Shown here one piece after another: positions 35,300 through 46,335 of a DNA stretch of 64,000 nucleotides (the first letter of the stretch is position 1; each line of letters opens with the position of its first letter). Position numbers and translations under genes: made by a program. The notes under the pieces are model-generated. The model was not told the DNA's origin. It ran no database searches and saw only the letters and a list, made by a program, of their open reading frames with translations. Origin of the DNA: Pseudomonas japonica (GTDB lineage Bacteria; Pseudomonadota; Gammaproteobacteria; Pseudomonadales; Pseudomonadaceae); contig NZ_FZOL01000002.1 in assembly GCF_900188455.1 (NCBI RefSeq), forward strand, positions 299,293 to 363,292, read 5' to 3'.

Positions 35300-35893
35300 A
35301 TGTTGGTCGTTTCTATTGGTGGAAGTCCCAGCCTGCGTTCACGCTCCGGCGTCCTGCTCGAACGCGCCCGCGACTGGCTGCAGGGCCAGGGCGTGGAAGT
35401 GGTGACTTTCCAGGTGCGGGACTTCCCGGCCGAAGACCTGCTTCACGCCCGCTTCGACAGCCCGCGGGTCCAGCACTTTCAACAACTGGTGGAACAGGCC
35501 GATGGCCTGATTGTCGCCACCCCGGTGTACAAGGCGTCCTTCTCCGGAGCCCTGAAAACCCTGCTCGACCTGCTGCCCGAGCGCGCCCTGAACCACAAGG
35601 TGGTACTGCCCATCGCCACCGGCGGCAGCATCGCCCACATGCTGGCGGTGGACTACGCCCTCAAGCCGGTGCTCTCGGCCCTCAAGGCGCAGGAGACCCT
35701 GCAAGGGATCTTCGCCGACGACAGCCAGATCGCCTACGGCCAGGGCAACCTCCCGGCCCACCTGGCGCCTGCCCTGGAGCAGCGCCTGAGCGAATCGCTG
35801 GAACTGTTTCACAGTGCCCTGGCCCGCCGCCCGAAACCCGTGGCGCCCGGCCTGCTCAACGAACGCCTGATCAGTGCCCGCTGGAGCATCTGA
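35300..35893 (+). CDS. ssuE: NAD(P)H-dependent FMN reductase SsuE
   Basis: 197-aa flavodoxin-like reductase that supplies FMNH2 to SsuD. The N-terminal phosphate-binding loop [12 protein letters not shown] (about 5-16) and [21 protein letters not shown] (about 74-94) are the SsuE signatures. It is the first gene of ssuEADCBF. The AT-rich leader (35150-35230) just upstream probably holds the sulfur-starvation promoter. Coding starts at ATG 35300; a longer shadow frame in another phase overlaps it. Confidence 0.95.
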   Translation: MLVVSIGGSPSLRSRSGVLLERARDWLQGQGVEVVTFQVRDFPAEDLLHARFDSPRVQHFQQLVEQADGLIVATPVYKASFSGALKTLLDLLPERALNHKVVLPIATGGSIAHMLAVDYALKPVLSALKAQETLQGIFADDSQIAYGQGNLPAHLAPALEQRLSESLELFHSALARRPKPVAPGLLNERLISARWSI

Positions 35894-35992
35894 GCCGAAT
35901 CAACCGTTTCATCGTGTCACCCCTCACCTTACTCGCCCGCCAACGAGGCAAGCAGGTGCAGCCCGAACCCAACACTGCAAAAGGAGAGCGCT

Positions 35993-36958
35993 ATGCGCAC
36001 TGTCGTTTTGCGTCGTGGTCTGGCCGCTCTGTTCGCTGCGGCTGTCACCTTCGGCGCCATCACCCAAGCCCAGGCCGAGACCCTGCGTATCGGCTACCAG
36101 AAGTACGGCACCCTGGTCCTGCTCAAGGCCAAGGGCTCCCTGGAAAAACGCCTCGCCGCCCAGGGCGTGCAGGTGCAATGGACCGAATTCCCCGGCGGCC
36201 CGCAGCTGCTCGAAGGCCTCAACGTCGGCTCGATCGATTTCGGCGTGACCGGCGAAACCCCACCGGTCTTCGCCCAGGCCGCCGGCGCCGACCTGCTCTA
36301 CGTCGCCTATGAGCCGCCCGCTCCGCACAGCGAGGCGATCCTGGTGCCGAAAGGCTCGCCGGTGCAGTCGGTGAAAGACCTCAAGGGCAAGAAAGTCGCG
36401 CTGAACAAAGGCTCCAACGTGCACTACCTGCTGGTCCGCGCCCTGGAAGACGCCGGCCTGAAGTACAGCGATATCCAGCCGGTGTTCCTGCCGCCCGCCG
36501 ACGCCCGCGCCGCCTTCGAACGCGGCAGCGTCGACGCCTGGGTGATCTGGGATCCGTACCAGGCTGCCGCCGAACAGCAACTGCAGGCCCGCACCCTGCG
36601 CGACGGCCAGGGCATCGTCGACAACCACCAGTTCTACCTGGCGACCAAGCCCTACGCCCAGCAGCACCCTGAAGTGATCAGCGCGCTGGTGGACGAGGTC
36701 CGCGCGGTCGGCGAATGGTCCAAGGCCAACCCACAGGAAGTCACCGACCAGGTCGCGCCGCTGCTCGGCCTGCCCGCCGACATCACCCTGACCTCGGTCA
36801 AGCGCCAGGGCTACGGGGCCGGCTTCCTGACCCCGGAAGTGGTCGCCGCGCAACAGAAGATCGCCGACACCTTCACCGCCCTGAAGCTGATTCCCAAGCC
36901 GCTGAGCATCAAGGACGTGATCTGGACGCCACCGGCCAAGGTCGCTACCGCGCCCTGA
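35993..36958 (+). CDS. ssuA: Aliphatic sulfonate-binding protein SsuA
   Basis: 321-aa periplasmic binding protein with a signal peptide (MRTVVLRRGLAALFAAAVTF to about residue 29, cleaved after AQA). The mature part begins ETLRIGYQKYGTL and has DFGVTGETPPVFAQAAGA and ALNKGSNVHYLLVRALE, all typical of SsuA. It delivers alkanesulfonates to SsuBC. It lies 99 bp after ssuE and 58 bp before ssuD, with AAAGGAGAG directly before the start. Confidence 0.95.
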   Translation: MRTVVLRRGLAALFAAAVTFGAITQAQAETLRIGYQKYGTLVLLKAKGSLEKRLAAQGVQVQWTEFPGGPQLLEGLNVGSIDFGVTGETPPVFAQAAGADLLYVAYEPPAPHSEAILVPKGSPVQSVKDLKGKKVALNKGSNVHYLLVRALEDAGLKYSDIQPVFLPPADARAAFERGSVDAWVIWDPYQAAAEQQLQARTLRDGQGIVDNHQFYLATKPYAQQHPEVISALVDEVRAVGEWSKANPQEVTDQVAPLLGLPADITLTSVKRQGYGAGFLTPEVVAAQQKIADTFTALKLIPKPLSIKDVIWTPPAKVATAP

Positions 36959-37016
36959 CGTTTCGCCCGCGCCGGGGCGCCGCCCCGGTCTGAGCCACCC
37001 TTAGGAGACAACTCCA

Positions 37017-38168
37017 ATGAGCCTCAACGTTTTCTGGTTTCTACCGACCCATGGCGACGGCCATTACCTTGGCACCGCCGAAGGCGCTCGCGCCGTCGAT
37101 CACGGTTATCTGCAGCAGGTGGCCCAGGCGGCCGACCGCCTCGGTTTCGGCGGCGTGCTGATCCCCACCGGGCGCTCCTGCGAGGACTCCTGGCTGGTCG
37201 CCGCCTCGCTGATCCCGGTGACCCAGCGCCTGAAGTTCCTCGTTGCCCTGCGCCCGGGGATCATTTCGCCGACCGTGGCGGCGCGTCAGGCCGCGACCCT
37301 CGACCGCCTGTCCAATGGCCGCGCGCTGTTCAACCTGGTGACCGGTGGCGACCCCGAGGAACTCTCCGGCGACGGCCTGTTCCTCAGCCACGAAGAGCGT
37401 TACCAGGCTTCGGTGGAATTCACCCGCATCTGGCGTCGGGTACTGGAAGGCGAGACGGTCGACTACGACGGCCAGCACCTCCAGGTCAAAGGCGCCAAGC
37501 TGCTCTACCCGCCGATCCAGCAGCCGCGTCCGCCGCTGTACTTCGGGGGTTCGTCGGAGGCCGCGCAGGATCTGGCCGCCGAGCAGGTCGAGCTGTACCT
37601 GACCTGGGGCGAGCCACCGGCCGCCGTGGCCGAGAAGATCGCCGAGGTCCGCGAGAAGGCGGCGAAACTGGGCCGCACTGTGCGCTTCGGCATCCGCCTG
37701 CATGTGATCGTGCGGGAAACCAACGACGAGGCCTGGAAGGCCGCCGAGCGCCTGATCTCCCATCTGGACGACGACACCATCGCCCGCGCCCAGGCATCCC
37801 TGGCGCGCTTCGATTCGGTCGGCCAGCAACGCATGGCTGCCCTGCACGGCGGCAACCGCGACAACCTGGAAGTCAGCCCCAACCTGTGGGCCGGCGTCGG
37901 CCTGGTGCGTGGCGGTGCCGGCACCGCGCTGGTAGGCGACGGTCCGACCGTGGCGGCCCGCGTCAAGGAATACGCCGCCCTCGGCATCGACACCTTCATC
38001 TTCTCCGGCTACCCGCACCTGGAAGAGTCGTACCGGGTCGCCGAACTGCTGTTCCCGCATCTGGATATCGAGCGCCCGTCGCTGCCGAAGGAACGCGGCT
38101 ATGTCAGCCCGTTCGGCGAGATGGTGGCCAACGACATCCTGCCGAAAAAATCCGCGGCGCAGTTGTGA
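37017..38168 (+). CDS. ssuD: FMNH2-dependent alkanesulfonate monooxygenase SsuD
   Basis: 383-aa bacterial-luciferase-like enzyme that cleaves alkanesulfonates to aldehyde and sulfite using FMNH2 from SsuE. The start [19 protein letters not shown], the Cys in GRSCEDSW (about 54) and [20 protein letters not shown] are family hallmarks. Length is standard. TTAGGAGACAACTCC precedes the ATG. It is ten bases upstream of ssuC. Confidence 0.96.
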   Translation: MSLNVFWFLPTHGDGHYLGTAEGARAVDHGYLQQVAQAADRLGFGGVLIPTGRSCEDSWLVAASLIPVTQRLKFLVALRPGIISPTVAARQAATLDRLSNGRALFNLVTGGDPEELSGDGLFLSHEERYQASVEFTRIWRRVLEGETVDYDGQHLQVKGAKLLYPPIQQPRPPLYFGGSSEAAQDLAAEQVELYLTWGEPPAAVAEKIAEVREKAAKLGRTVRFGIRLHVIVRETNDEAWKAAERLISHLDDDTIARAQASLARFDSVGQQRMAALHGGNRDNLEVSPNLWAGVGLVRGGAGTALVGDGPTVAARVKEYAALGIDTFIFSGYPHLEESYRVAELLFPHLDIERPSLPKERGYVSPFGEMVANDILPKKSAAQL

Positions 38169-38178
38169 GGAACCGGAC

Positions 38179-38976
38179 ATGAGTCGTTCTTCTTCCACAC
38201 CCTGGACCCAGCGTCTCGCACCTTGGGCCTTGCCGGTCGCGCTGCTGGCGGTCTGGCAACTGGCGGTGAGCGCCGGCTGGCTGTCGACGCGCATCCTGCC
38301 GGCCCCCAGCGCGGTGATCGAGGCCGGCGTCGGCCTGGTGCGCAGCGGCGAGATCTGGAACCACCTGGCGATCAGCGGCTGGCGTGCCGGCCTCGGCTTC
38401 CTCATCGGCGGCAGCATCGGCCTGACCCTGGGCTTCATCACCGGCCTGTCGCGCTGGGGTGAGCGCCTGCTGGACAGCTCGGTGCAGATGATCCGCAACG
38501 TGCCGCACCTGGCGCTGATCCCGCTGGTGATCCTGTGGTTCGGCATCGACGAGTCGGCGAAGATTTTCCTGGTCGCCCTCGGCACCCTGTTCCCGATCTA
38601 CCTGAACACCTACCACGGCATCCGCAACGTCGATCCGGCGCTGGTGGAAATGGCGCGCAGCTATGGCCTGAGCGGCTTCGCGCTGTTCCGTCAGGTGATC
38701 CTGCCGGGTGCGCTGCCGTCGATCCTGGTCGGTGTGCGCTTCGCCCTCGGCTTCATGTGGCTGACCCTGATCGTCGCCGAAACCATCTCGGCCAACGCCG
38801 GCATCGGCTACCTGGCGATGAATGCGCGGGAGTTCCTGCAGACCGACGTGGTGGTCCTGGCCATCGTCCTCTACGCCGTGCTCGGCAAGCTCGCCGACCT
38901 CGCCGCCCGCGGCCTGGAACGGGTCTGGCTGCGCTGGCACCCGGCCTATCAAGCGAGCAAGGGGGACGGCGCATGA
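38179..38976 (+). CDS. ssuC: Alkanesulfonate ABC transporter permease SsuC
   Basis: 265-aa inner-membrane permease with six hydrophobic segments and the EAA-type loop [20 protein letters not shown] (about 155-174). ATG 38179 follows GAGGAACCGGAC. An upstream in-frame ATG at 38101 lies inside ssuD and is not used. The stop overlaps ssuB by 4 bp. Confidence 0.95.
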   Translation: MSRSSSTPWTQRLAPWALPVALLAVWQLAVSAGWLSTRILPAPSAVIEAGVGLVRSGEIWNHLAISGWRAGLGFLIGGSIGLTLGFITGLSRWGERLLDSSVQMIRNVPHLALIPLVILWFGIDESAKIFLVALGTLFPIYLNTYHGIRNVDPALVEMARSYGLSGFALFRQVILPGALPSILVGVRFALGFMWLTLIVAETISANAGIGYLAMNAREFLQTDVVVLAIVLYAVLGKLADLAARGLERVWLRWHPAYQASKGDGA

Positions 38977-39785
38977 CCATTCTCAAGGAACAACCGCCGC
39001 GCCTGCTGCGCGGTATCCCGCTGGCGGCACGGAATGTCGAGAAGGCCTTTGGCCAGCGCAAGGTCCTGCGCGATATCGACCTGCACATCCCGGCCGGGCA
39101 GTTCGTCGCCATCGTCGGCCGCAGCGGCTGCGGCAAGAGCACCCTGCTGCGTCTGCTGGCCGGCCTCGACAAGCCCAGCGGCGGGCAACTGCTGGCCGGC
39201 AGCGCGCCGCTGGAGGATGCCCGCGAGGACACCCGCCTGATGTTCCAGGAAGCGCGTCTGCTGCCGTGGAAACGGGTGATCGACAACGTCGGCCTGGGCC
39301 TCGAAGGCAACTGGCAGGACCGTGCGCGCCAGGCGCTGGAAGCGGTGGGCCTGGCTGACCGCGCCAATGAATGGCCGGCAGCCTTGTCCGGCGGACAGAA
39401 ACAGCGCGTGGCCCTGGCCCGCGCCCTGATCCACCAGCCGCGCCTGCTGCTGCTCGACGAGCCGCTGGGAGCGCTGGATGCCCTGACCCGCATCGAGATG
39501 CAGCAACTGATCGAAGACCTGTGGCGCAAGCACGGTTTCACCGTGCTGCTGGTGACCCACGACGTCAGCGAAGCGGTGGCGGTAGCCGACCGGGTGATCC
39601 TCATCGAAGACGGCGAGATCGGCCTGGACCTGCTGGTCGATCTGCCTCGGCCACGGCAGCGCGGCTCGCACCGCCTGGCCGCGCTGGAAACAGAAGTGTT
39701 GAACCGTGTTCTCTCAGTCCCGGGCACCCCGCCCGAGCCCGAACCCGTAGCACCCTTGCCTACGCAACTGCGCTGGGCGCATTGA
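38973..39785 (+). CDS. ssuB: Alkanesulfonate ABC transporter ATPase SsuB
   Basis: 270-aa ATPase. Walker A GRSGCGKS (49-56), signature LSGGQKQR and Walker [13 protein letters not shown] are all intact, with the switch histidine in VTHDVSEAV. It is coupled to ssuC by an ATGA overlap and followed 28 bp later by ssuF. Confidence 0.96.
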   Translation: MTILKEQPPRLLRGIPLAARNVEKAFGQRKVLRDIDLHIPAGQFVAIVGRSGCGKSTLLRLLAGLDKPSGGQLLAGSAPLEDAREDTRLMFQEARLLPWKRVIDNVGLGLEGNWQDRARQALEAVGLADRANEWPAALSGGQKQRVALARALIHQPRLLLLDEPLGALDALTRIEMQQLIEDLWRKHGFTVLLVTHDVSEAVAVADRVILIEDGEIGLDLLVDLPRPRQRGSHRLAALETEVLNRVLSVPGTPPEPEPVAPLPTQLRWAH

Positions 39786-39813
39786 CCTCAGAACCCACGA
39801 AGGAAGCAAACAG

Positions 39814-40029
39814 ATGACTATCAAAGCGATCAACGTACGCAACCAGTTCAAAGGCACCGTGAAGGAAATCCTGGAAGGCCCGGTACTGTCGGAAATCGAT
39901 GTGCAGACCGCCTCGGGGATCGTCACGTCGGTGATCACCACCCGTTCGGTCAAGGAGCTGGAACTGACCATCGGCAGCGAGGTGATTGCCTTCGTGAAAT
40001 CGACCGAGGTGTCCATCGCCAAGCTGTGA
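39814..40029 (+). CDS. ssuF: TOBE-domain molbindin-like protein SsuF
   Basis: 71-aa single TOBE/Mop domain (NVRNQFKGTVKEILEG, SVITTRSVKELELTIG, FVKSTEVSIAKL). SsuF closes the ssu operon in P. putida and is known there to be needed for full growth on sulfonates and sulfate esters, though its biochemical role is not settled. Molbindins bind oxyanions such as molybdate. The operon ends here at a REP pair. Confidence 0.94.
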   Translation: MTIKAINVRNQFKGTVKEILEGPVLSEIDVQTASGIVTSVITTRSVKELELTIGSEVIAFVKSTEVSIAKL

Positions 40030-40033
40030 TATT

Positions 40034-40162
40034 TGGGACCGCTTTGCGGTCCTTCGCGGGCAAGCCACGCTCCTACAAGAGCAATGCGGTGACGCGAATG
40101 TCTTGTAGGAGCGTGGCTTGTCGTGTGACGAACCACCGCGAAGGCCTGCGAAGCAGGCCCAT
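40034..40162. repeat. REP-type inverted repeats between ssuF and tetR
   Basis: GGGACCGCTTTGCGGTCC, then CGCGGGCAAGCCACGCTCCT, faces AGGAGCGTGGCTTG. The second copy is interrupted by TCGTGTGACGAACCACCG before CGAAGGCCTGC, the same type of insertion seen at 9431-9560. The final GGCCTGCGAAGCAGGCC hairpin ends at the tetR stop and could terminate it. Confidence 0.8.
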
Positions 40163-40788
40163 CACTTTTTCGGCAGGAACGCCGGCAGATACAACCCCAC
40201 ATACGCCTCGAACACCCGCATCCCCTCCTCCGCCATGCGCGGCGTGATCGCCCCGTGGACCTGGATCGACCGCGCATACACCCGGTCGCTCAACTCCATC
40301 GCCAGGGCAAACACATCCACTTCCTGCGGCAGCTCCGGCAAACGGAAATGCTGCTCGAACAGCTTGTGCATCAGGTCGCCCAGCTCGATATCGTGCTGCC
40401 GGTCCGCCTGGGTCACCTCGCTCAAGCCATGCTGGGCCAGGATCAACTGCCGCGCCGCGGCGTCCTCCTGGTAGATCGCCAGCATGCGCATTTCCACCAG
40501 CCGCGCCAGGTCGCGCCAGCTGTTCAGGTGGCCCGGATCGATGGGTTCTTCAAGGCAGGCGCGGAAGGCGCCATGGACATCCGCCGTCAGCGCCTCGAGC
40601 AGCGCCGGAACGCTGGCGAAGAAGTGATACACCGACGACGGCGGAATCTGCGCGCGCTCGGCCACGCTGTAGATCGACAGGCTGGCCACGCCCTCGCTGG
40701 CCAGCAGGGCGCGGGCCGCGTCGAGGATCGAGTCGATCCGCGCCTGGCTGCGGGCGCGGGGTTTGCGAGGAGTGGTGCCACGGCTCAT
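40162..40788 (-). CDS. TetR-family transcriptional regulator
   Basis: 208 aa. The N-terminal TetR helix-turn-helix (about 17-63; ARALLASEGVASLSIYSVAERAQIPPSSVYHFF) is followed by a helical ligand domain. ATG 40788 is preceded by the gshA stop at one base distance, so it is probably cotranscribed downstream of gshA. A TetR gene beside gshA is a conserved Pseudomonas arrangement as I recall it. Ligand and targets are unknown. Confidence 0.9.
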   Translation of the reverse strand: MSRGTTPRKPRARSQARIDSILDAARALLASEGVASLSIYSVAERAQIPPSSVYHFFASVPALLEALTADVHGAFRACLEEPIDPGHLNSWRDLARLVEMRMLAIYQEDAAARQLILAQHGLSEVTQADRQHDIELGDLMHKLFEQHFRLPELPQEVDVFALAMELSDRVYARSIQVHGAITPRMAEEGMRVFEAYVGLYLPAFLPKK

Positions 40789-40789
40789 G

Positions 40790-42373
40790 TCAGTTGCTGA
40801 TCGCCAGAATGCTGGCCTGGTAGGCACCGACGAACAGGTCGAAATCACCGACCTCCTGCTGCTCCAGGCGGGCCTGTTCTTCCAGCGAGGTGCGCGTCAT
40901 CGCTTCGAAACGTGCCTCCTCGTCCGCCGACAGGCGCTGGCCACGCAGGTAGTCGGCATGCAACTGGCTCTGGCGCAGGGCGAAGCGGGCGAAGCTGTCC
41001 TGGTTCTCGGTCATGCTCGCCAGGACCTGGGCCGACGGGGTCAGCGCCGGATCGTCGACCTTCGCCGCCTGAGTCGCCAGGGCGCGGGCGTGTTCATCGC
41101 TGTCATGGGCACGGTCGAGCAGTTCGGCCAGCGGCGCGATGCGGGCCAGCAGCTCGGAAGCCCAGGTCTTCAACGCCACCGGCTGGCCATCGCGGAGCAG
41201 TTCCAGGCCGGGACGGCGACCTTCCTTGACCACCGTGAGGAAGTTGCCGGTGCACTGGCCGCATTCGCCGTTCTCCAGCAGCGGGCTGTCTTCCAGGGCA
41301 CAGAACAGCAGGAAGGCATCGAGGAAGCGCGCTTGCGGCAGGTCGATGCCCGTCGGCAGGAACGGGTTGATGTCCAGGCAGCGCACTTCGATGTACTGAA
41401 TACCGCGGGCCACCAGGGCCTGGATCGGCCGCTCGCCGGTGTAGGTCACGCGCTTCGGACGGATGTTCGAGTAGTACTCGTTCTCGATCTGCAGGATGTT
41501 GGTGTTGAGCTGCACCCACTCGCCGTTCTGGTGCGTGCCGATCTCGACGTAGGGCGCGTACGGCGTGGCCACGGCGCGCCGCAGGCTGTCGGTGTAGCTG
41601 TCGAGGTCGTTGTAGCACGGGGTCAGGCCGGCCTGGGCGTTGCTCTGGTAACCCAGGTCGCTCATGCGCAGGCTGGTGGCCCAGGGCAGGAACAGGGTGT
41701 CGGCGTCGAACGATTCCAGCTGGTGCGCGCGACCGCGCAGGAAGCCCGCATCCAGCGCCGGCGAGGCACCGAACAGGTACATCAGCAGCCAGCTGTAGCG
41801 ACGGAAGTTGCGGATCAGGGCGATATAGGACGACGACTGGAAGTCGCGATCGCTACCGCTGCCGCCCTCGGCATCACGCAGCAGCGGCCAGAGCTTTTCC
41901 GGCAGCGAGAAGTTGTAGTGGATACCGGCGATGCACTGCATGGTGCGACCGTAACGCAGGGCCAGGCCCTTGCGATACACGTACTTGAGCTGACCGATGT
42001 TGGAGGTGCCGTACCAGGCGATCGGGATGTCCTCCTCCGCCGGCAGCGGACAGGGCATCGACGGGCTCCACAGGTATTCGCCGCCGAGCCGGCTGTAGGC
42101 GAAGCGGTGGATATTCTCCAGGCTTTCCAGGGTCTGCGCCGGGTCGGTCTGCGCCGGGGTGATGAACTCCAGCAGCGACTCGGAATAGTCGGTGGTGATC
42201 TGTTCGTGGGTCAGTGCCGAGCCCAGGGCCTCGGGATGGGGAGTCTGGGCCAGGCGACCTTCTTCGGTCACGCGCAGGCATTCACGCTCGATGCCATGCA
42301 GGCACTGCTTGAGCAGGGAGAGATTGTCGCCCTGGCCCAGCAGGCTCAGGCGGCGGTTGAGAAGTTCGCTCAA
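40790..42373 (-). CDS. gshA: Glutamate-cysteine ligase GshA
   Basis: 527-aa proteobacterial-type gamma-glutamylcysteine synthetase, the first step of glutathione synthesis: Glu + Cys + ATP. Seen are [20 protein letters not shown] (about 28-47), [18 protein letters not shown] (about 139) and [12 protein letters not shown] (about 335). The size is normal for this class. It lies in a minus-strand series thioesterase - gshA - tetR. Glutathione is a sulfur sink, which fits with the sulfur-acquisition genes nearby, but that link is only positional. Confidence 0.96.
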   Translation of the reverse strand: MSELLNRRLSLLGQGDNLSLLKQCLHGIERECLRVTEEGRLAQTPHPEALGSALTHEQITTDYSESLLEFITPAQTDPAQTLESLENIHRFAYSRLGGEYLWSPSMPCPLPAEEDIPIAWYGTSNIGQLKYVYRKGLALRYGRTMQCIAGIHYNFSLPEKLWPLLRDAEGGSGSDRDFQSSSYIALIRNFRRYSWLLMYLFGASPALDAGFLRGRAHQLESFDADTLFLPWATSLRMSDLGYQSNAQAGLTPCYNDLDSYTDSLRRAVATPYAPYVEIGTHQNGEWVQLNTNILQIENEYYSNIRPKRVTYTGERPIQALVARGIQYIEVRCLDINPFLPTGIDLPQARFLDAFLLFCALEDSPLLENGECGQCTGNFLTVVKEGRRPGLELLRDGQPVALKTWASELLARIAPLAELLDRAHDSDEHARALATQAAKVDDPALTPSAQVLASMTENQDSFARFALRQSQLHADYLRGQRLSADEEARFEAMTRTSLEEQARLEQQEVGDFDLFVGAYQASILAISN

Positions 42374-42527
42374 GATGGAATTCCTTCACGCGTCAGTCGC
42401 CCCGATATGGGGGTGGAGATGACGGTCTGCAAGGGTGGACAGGAGGAACTGGCGTTGTCGCCTGGTTTTCGCAGGAAATCGGCAGCGCCCGCGCACTGCC
42501 GAAAGTACCGCAGATGGCCTTTTGCGG

Positions 42528-42911
42528 CTAGAGCACGGCGAACGTGCCCTGGGCTTTGGCGACGAGTTTGTCGTCCTGGAATACGTCGGCGTCCAGTACC
42601 AGCGTGCGCCGGCCGGCGTGCAGAACCCGGGCGATACATAGCACTTCGCCTTCACTGACCGCACGCACGTAGTTGATCTTGCATTCCACGGTGACGCTAC
42701 GCTGGTCGAAGCCGTGGCTGCTGGAACAGGCCAGGCCCATGGCGATGTCCACCAGGCTGAAGATCGCGCCGCCGTGAAGAAAACCTCCACGGTTGCGCAG
42801 GTGCGGCTCCAGCGCCAGGACCACCTCGGCAACGCCTTCCTCAAGGCGTTGCAGACGGCAGCCCAGCAACTGGCTGAAGGCGCTCTGGACGATCCCTTCA
42901 GGCACGTCCAT
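42528..42911 (-). CDS. Hotdog-fold thioesterase, PaaI-like
   Basis: 127-aa single hotdog domain with the PaaI/YdiI signature RNRGGFLHGGAIFSLVDIAMGLA (about 40-62, given here as the HGG-containing helix) and a C-terminal strand VFQDDKLVAKAQGTFAVL. It probably hydrolyses an acyl-CoA; the substrate is not known. ATG 42911 overlaps the tex stop by one base; a GTG one codon earlier would overlap by four. Confidence 0.9.
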   Translation of the reverse strand: MDVPEGIVQSAFSQLLGCRLQRLEEGVAEVVLALEPHLRNRGGFLHGGAIFSLVDIAMGLACSSSHGFDQRSVTVECKINYVRAVSEGEVLCIARVLHAGRRTLVLDADVFQDDKLVAKAQGTFAVL

Positions 42912-45229
42912 CACTTCTTCTTCAACTGCTTGGCGTTGGCGAACAGTGCGGCCATGGCGTTGTTCGCCGGTGGCGGCGTGTCCTTGACCCGCGCCGGCGC
43001 GCTCTGCTGGCGCGGCGCCGAACCCGGGCGACTGCCACGGGCACCGTCGACCTTCTCGCCCGGCGTGTCGCTCATGCGCATCGACAGGCCCACGCGTTTG
43101 CGCGGGATGTCCACTTCCATGACCTTGACCTTGACCACGTCGCCGGCCTTGACCGCTTCACGCGGGTCCTTGATGAACTTCTCCGACAGCGCCGAGATGT
43201 GCACCAGGCCATCCTGGTGCACGCCGATGTCGACGAAGGCGCCGAAGTTGGTGACGTTGGTCACCACGCCTTCGAGGATCATCCCGGGTTCCAGGTCCTT
43301 GAGGTCCTCGACGCCTTCCTGGAAGGCGGCGGTCTTGAACTCCGGACGCGGGTCGCGGCCCGGCTTGTCCAGTTCCTGGAGGATGTCGGTGACGGTAGGC
43401 AGACCGAAGGTCTCGTCGGTGAATTTCTTCGCATCGAGGCGCTTGAGGAAACCGCTGTCGCCGATCAGCGAGCGGATGTCGCGGTCGGTTTCGGCGGCGA
43501 TGCGCTGCACCAGCGGGTAGGCTTCCGGGTGGACCGCCGAGGCGTCCAGCGGGTTGTCGCCGTTCATCACCCGAAGGAAGCCGGCGGCCTGTTCGAAGGT
43601 CTTCTCGCCGAGACGGCTGACTTTCTTCAGCGCCGCGCGGGTCTTGAACGCGCCGTTGGCGTCGCGGTGACTGACGATGTTCTGCGCCAGGGTGCCGTTG
43701 AGACCGGAGATGCGCGCCAGCAGTGCCACCGAGGCGGTGTTGACGTCGACGCCGACGGCGTTCACGCAGTCCTCGACCACCGCGTCCAGGCCGCGGGCCA
43801 GCTTGAGCTGGGACACGTCGTGCTGGTACTGGCCGACACCGATGGACTTCGGATCGATCTTCACCAGCTCGGCCAGCGGGTCCTGCAGACGCCGGGCGAT
43901 GGACACCGCGCCGCGGATCGACACGTCCAGGTCCGGGAATTCACGGGCGGCCAGCTCCGAGGCCGAGTACACCGAGGCGCCGGCTTCGGAGACCATGATC
44001 TTGGTGATCTTCAGGGCCGGGTACTTCTTCACCAGCTCGCTGATCAGCTTGTCGCTCTCGCGGCTGGCGGTGCCGTTGCCGATGGCGATCAACTCAACCG
44101 AGTGCTTGGCGCAGAGGGCGGCGAGCACGGCGATGGTGCGGTCCCAGTCGTTCTTCGGCGCGTGCGGGTAGACCGTGGTGTAGTCCAGCAGCTTGCCGGT
44201 GGCATCGACCACGGCGACCTTGCAGCCGGTACGCAGGCCCGGGTCGAAGCCCAGGGTCGCGCGCGGGCCGGCCGGGGCGGCCAGGAGCAGGTCGTGCAGG
44301 TTGTGGGCGAAGACGTTGATCGCCTCGCCTTCGGCGTTGTCGCGCAGTTCGCCGAACAGGTCGGTTTCCAGGTGGCTGTAGAGCTTGACCTTCCAGGTCC
44401 AGCGCACCACTTCGGCCAGCCACTTGTCGGCCGGACGGCCCTGGTTGGCCAGGCCGAAACGCTCGGCGATCATCAGCTCGCAGGGGTGCAGGGTGCCCGG
44501 CAGTTCCTCGCCGATCTTCAGCGACGCGCTCAGCACGCCTTCGTTGCGGCCGCGGAAGATCGCCAGGGCGCGGTGCGACGGCACGCTGCGCAGCAGTTCG
44601 TCGTGTTCGAAGTAGTCGCGGAACTTGGCGCCTTCCTCTTCCTTGCCAGCGACCACACGCGCCGACAGGGTCGCTTCCTGCTTGAGGAAACCGCGCAGCT
44701 TGTCGAGCAGGCTGGCGTCTTCGGCGAAGCGCTCCATGAGGATGTACTTGGCGCCTTCCAGCGCGGCCTTGACGTCGGCGACGCCCTTGTCGGCATCGAC
44801 GAAACGCGCGGCTTCGCCTTCCGGATTCAGTTGCGGGTCGGCCAGCAGCGCGTCGGCCAGTTCGCCGAGGCCGGCTTCCAGGGCGATCTGGCCCTTGGTG
44901 CGGCGCTTCTGCTTGTACGGCAGATAGAGGTCTTCGAGGCGGGTCTTGGTGTCGGCCAGCTTGATCTCGCGCGCCAGCTCCGGGGTCAGCTTGCCCTGCT
45001 CCTCGATGCTGGAGAGGATGCTGGCGCGGCGCTCGTCGAGTTCGCGCAGGTAGCGCAGGCGCTCTTCGAGGGTGCGCAGCTGGGTGTCATCCAGGCTGCC
45101 GGTCACTTCTTTGCGGTAACGGGCGATAAAAGGCACCGTGGAGCCTTCATCAAGTAGAGCCACGGCCGCCTCGACCTGTTGCGGGCGGACGCCGAGTTCC
45201 CCGGCGATGCGGCTGTTGATGCTGTCCAT
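42911..45229 (-). CDS. tex: Tex, S1-domain RNA-binding transcription accessory protein
   Basis: 772 aa with the Tex architecture: an N-terminal helical region, the RNase-H-like YqgF domain (about 325-450; [19 protein letters not shown]), helix-hairpin-helix motifs (about 490-560; [17 protein letters not shown]) and a C-terminal S1 domain (about 650-718; [20 protein letters not shown]). It acts in RNA-linked transcription control. ATG 45229 follows AGGTGG; the frame allows five more codons. The tail is Ala/Pro/Arg-rich and ends in KKK. It is divergent from ompR. Confidence 0.95.
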   Translation of the reverse strand: MDSINSRIAGELGVRPQQVEAAVALLDEGSTVPFIARYRKEVTGSLDDTQLRTLEERLRYLRELDERRASILSSIEEQGKLTPELAREIKLADTKTRLEDLYLPYKQKRRTKGQIALEAGLGELADALLADPQLNPEGEAARFVDADKGVADVKAALEGAKYILMERFAEDASLLDKLRGFLKQEATLSARVVAGKEEEGAKFRDYFEHDELLRSVPSHRALAIFRGRNEGVLSASLKIGEELPGTLHPCELMIAERFGLANQGRPADKWLAEVVRWTWKVKLYSHLETDLFGELRDNAEGEAINVFAHNLHDLLLAAPAGPRATLGFDPGLRTGCKVAVVDATGKLLDYTTVYPHAPKNDWDRTIAVLAALCAKHSVELIAIGNGTASRESDKLISELVKKYPALKITKIMVSEAGASVYSASELAAREFPDLDVSIRGAVSIARRLQDPLAELVKIDPKSIGVGQYQHDVSQLKLARGLDAVVEDCVNAVGVDVNTASVALLARISGLNGTLAQNIVSHRDANGAFKTRAALKKVSRLGEKTFEQAAGFLRVMNGDNPLDASAVHPEAYPLVQRIAAETDRDIRSLIGDSGFLKRLDAKKFTDETFGLPTVTDILQELDKPGRDPRPEFKTAAFQEGVEDLKDLEPGMILEGVVTNVTNFGAFVDIGVHQDGLVHISALSEKFIKDPREAVKAGDVVKVKVMEVDIPRKRVGLSMRMSDTPGEKVDGARGSRPGSAPRQQSAPARVKDTPPPANNAMAALFANAKQLKKK

Positions 45230-45470
45230 AAAACCACCTGACAAATTGTGAATGCTAGGGCCGCGAGGGCCGGCGCCAGAGGGCGTCGGGGCAAGGCGGC
45301 GCTCGGTGAAAGCGGCGCATTATACCCAGCGCGCCGGGCTTGCGGTGATAGCGGCTGGCCAGCCTTATCGGCCGTTTCGCTGGCACATGAGGAAAAATCT
45401 GCTAACAATGAGCTCGGACCCGCAAATGGCGGCTAAGCCATAATGCGCGCCGTGATTAAAGGAGCAACCC

Positions 45471-46211
45471 ATGAGCAGCACCGCACAAACAGCCGAAGGC
45501 GAGAAAATCCTCATCGTCGATGACGACCCGGGCCTGAGCAGCCTGCTGGAGCGATTCTTCACCAGCAAAGGCTACCGCGCACGGGCTGTACCCAATGTCG
45601 AACAGATGGACCGCCTGCTGGCGCGCGAAGTGTTCAATCTGGTCGTCCTCGATCTCATGCTTCCCGGTGAAGACGGCCTTTCCGCCTGTCGCCGCCTGCG
45701 CGCGGCGAACAACCAGGTACCGATCATCATGCTCACCGCCAAGGGCGACGAGCTGAGCCGGATCAAGGGCCTGGAACTGGGCGCCGACGACTACCTGGCC
45801 AAGCCGTTCAACCCCGACGAACTGGTGGCGCGGGTCAAGGCCGTGCTGCGCCGGCAGACGCCTTCGGTACCGGGCGCGCCGGGCAGCGAGGACGAAACCG
45901 TCACCTTCGGCGACTACGAGCTGTCCCTGGCTACCCGTGAGCTCAAGCGTGGCGACGAAGTGCACATGCTCACCACCGGCGAGTTCGCCGTGCTCAAGGC
46001 GCTGGTCATGCATGCCCGCGAGCCGCTGACCCGCGACAAGCTGATGAACCTGGCCCGCGGTCGCGAATGGGACGCGCTGGAGCGTTCGATCGACGTGCAG
46101 ATCTCGCGCCTGCGCCGGATGATCGAGCCCGACCCGTCCAAACCGCGTTACATCCAGACCGTCTGGGGCGTCGGCTACGTGTTCGTGCCGGACGGCAACG
46201 CCAGCAAGTGA
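45471..46211 (+). CDS. ompR: Response regulator OmpR
   Basis: 246-aa OmpR-type regulator: receiver (about 12-125) with the acidic pair VDDD, phospho-Asp61 in VVLDLMLPGEDG and Lys in YLAKPF, then a winged-helix effector (about 145-240) ending YIQTVWGVGYVFVPDG. It is partnered with EnvZ downstream (124-bp gap). ATTAAAGGAGCAACCC precedes the ATG. In relatives it governs osmotic response and porins. Confidence 0.96.
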   Translation: MSSTAQTAEGEKILIVDDDPGLSSLLERFFTSKGYRARAVPNVEQMDRLLAREVFNLVVLDLMLPGEDGLSACRRLRAANNQVPIIMLTAKGDELSRIKGLELGADDYLAKPFNPDELVARVKAVLRRQTPSVPGAPGSEDETVTFGDYELSLATRELKRGDEVHMLTTGEFAVLKALVMHAREPLTRDKLMNLARGREWDALERSIDVQISRLRRMIEPDPSKPRYIQTVWGVGYVFVPDGNASK

Positions 46212-46239
46212 TCCATCGTTGTTTGCAGTGATGCATCGA

Positions 46240-46271
46240 AAGCAGGGCCACCGCAGGGTTGCCCTGCTTTT
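46240..46271 (+). terminator. Terminator-like hairpin between ompR and envZ
   Basis: AAAGCAGGGC..GCCCTGCTTTT, a 9-10 bp stem with a 12-nt loop and a short T run, inside the ompR-envZ gap. It may reduce readthrough so that the kinase is made at a lower level than the regulator. Confidence 0.7.
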
Positions 46272-46335
46272 GCATCATCAGCCCCGCAAAGCCCGCGAGC
46301 CGCGCTCGCACCTGCCAAGTGTGTAGCCGTCGTCC

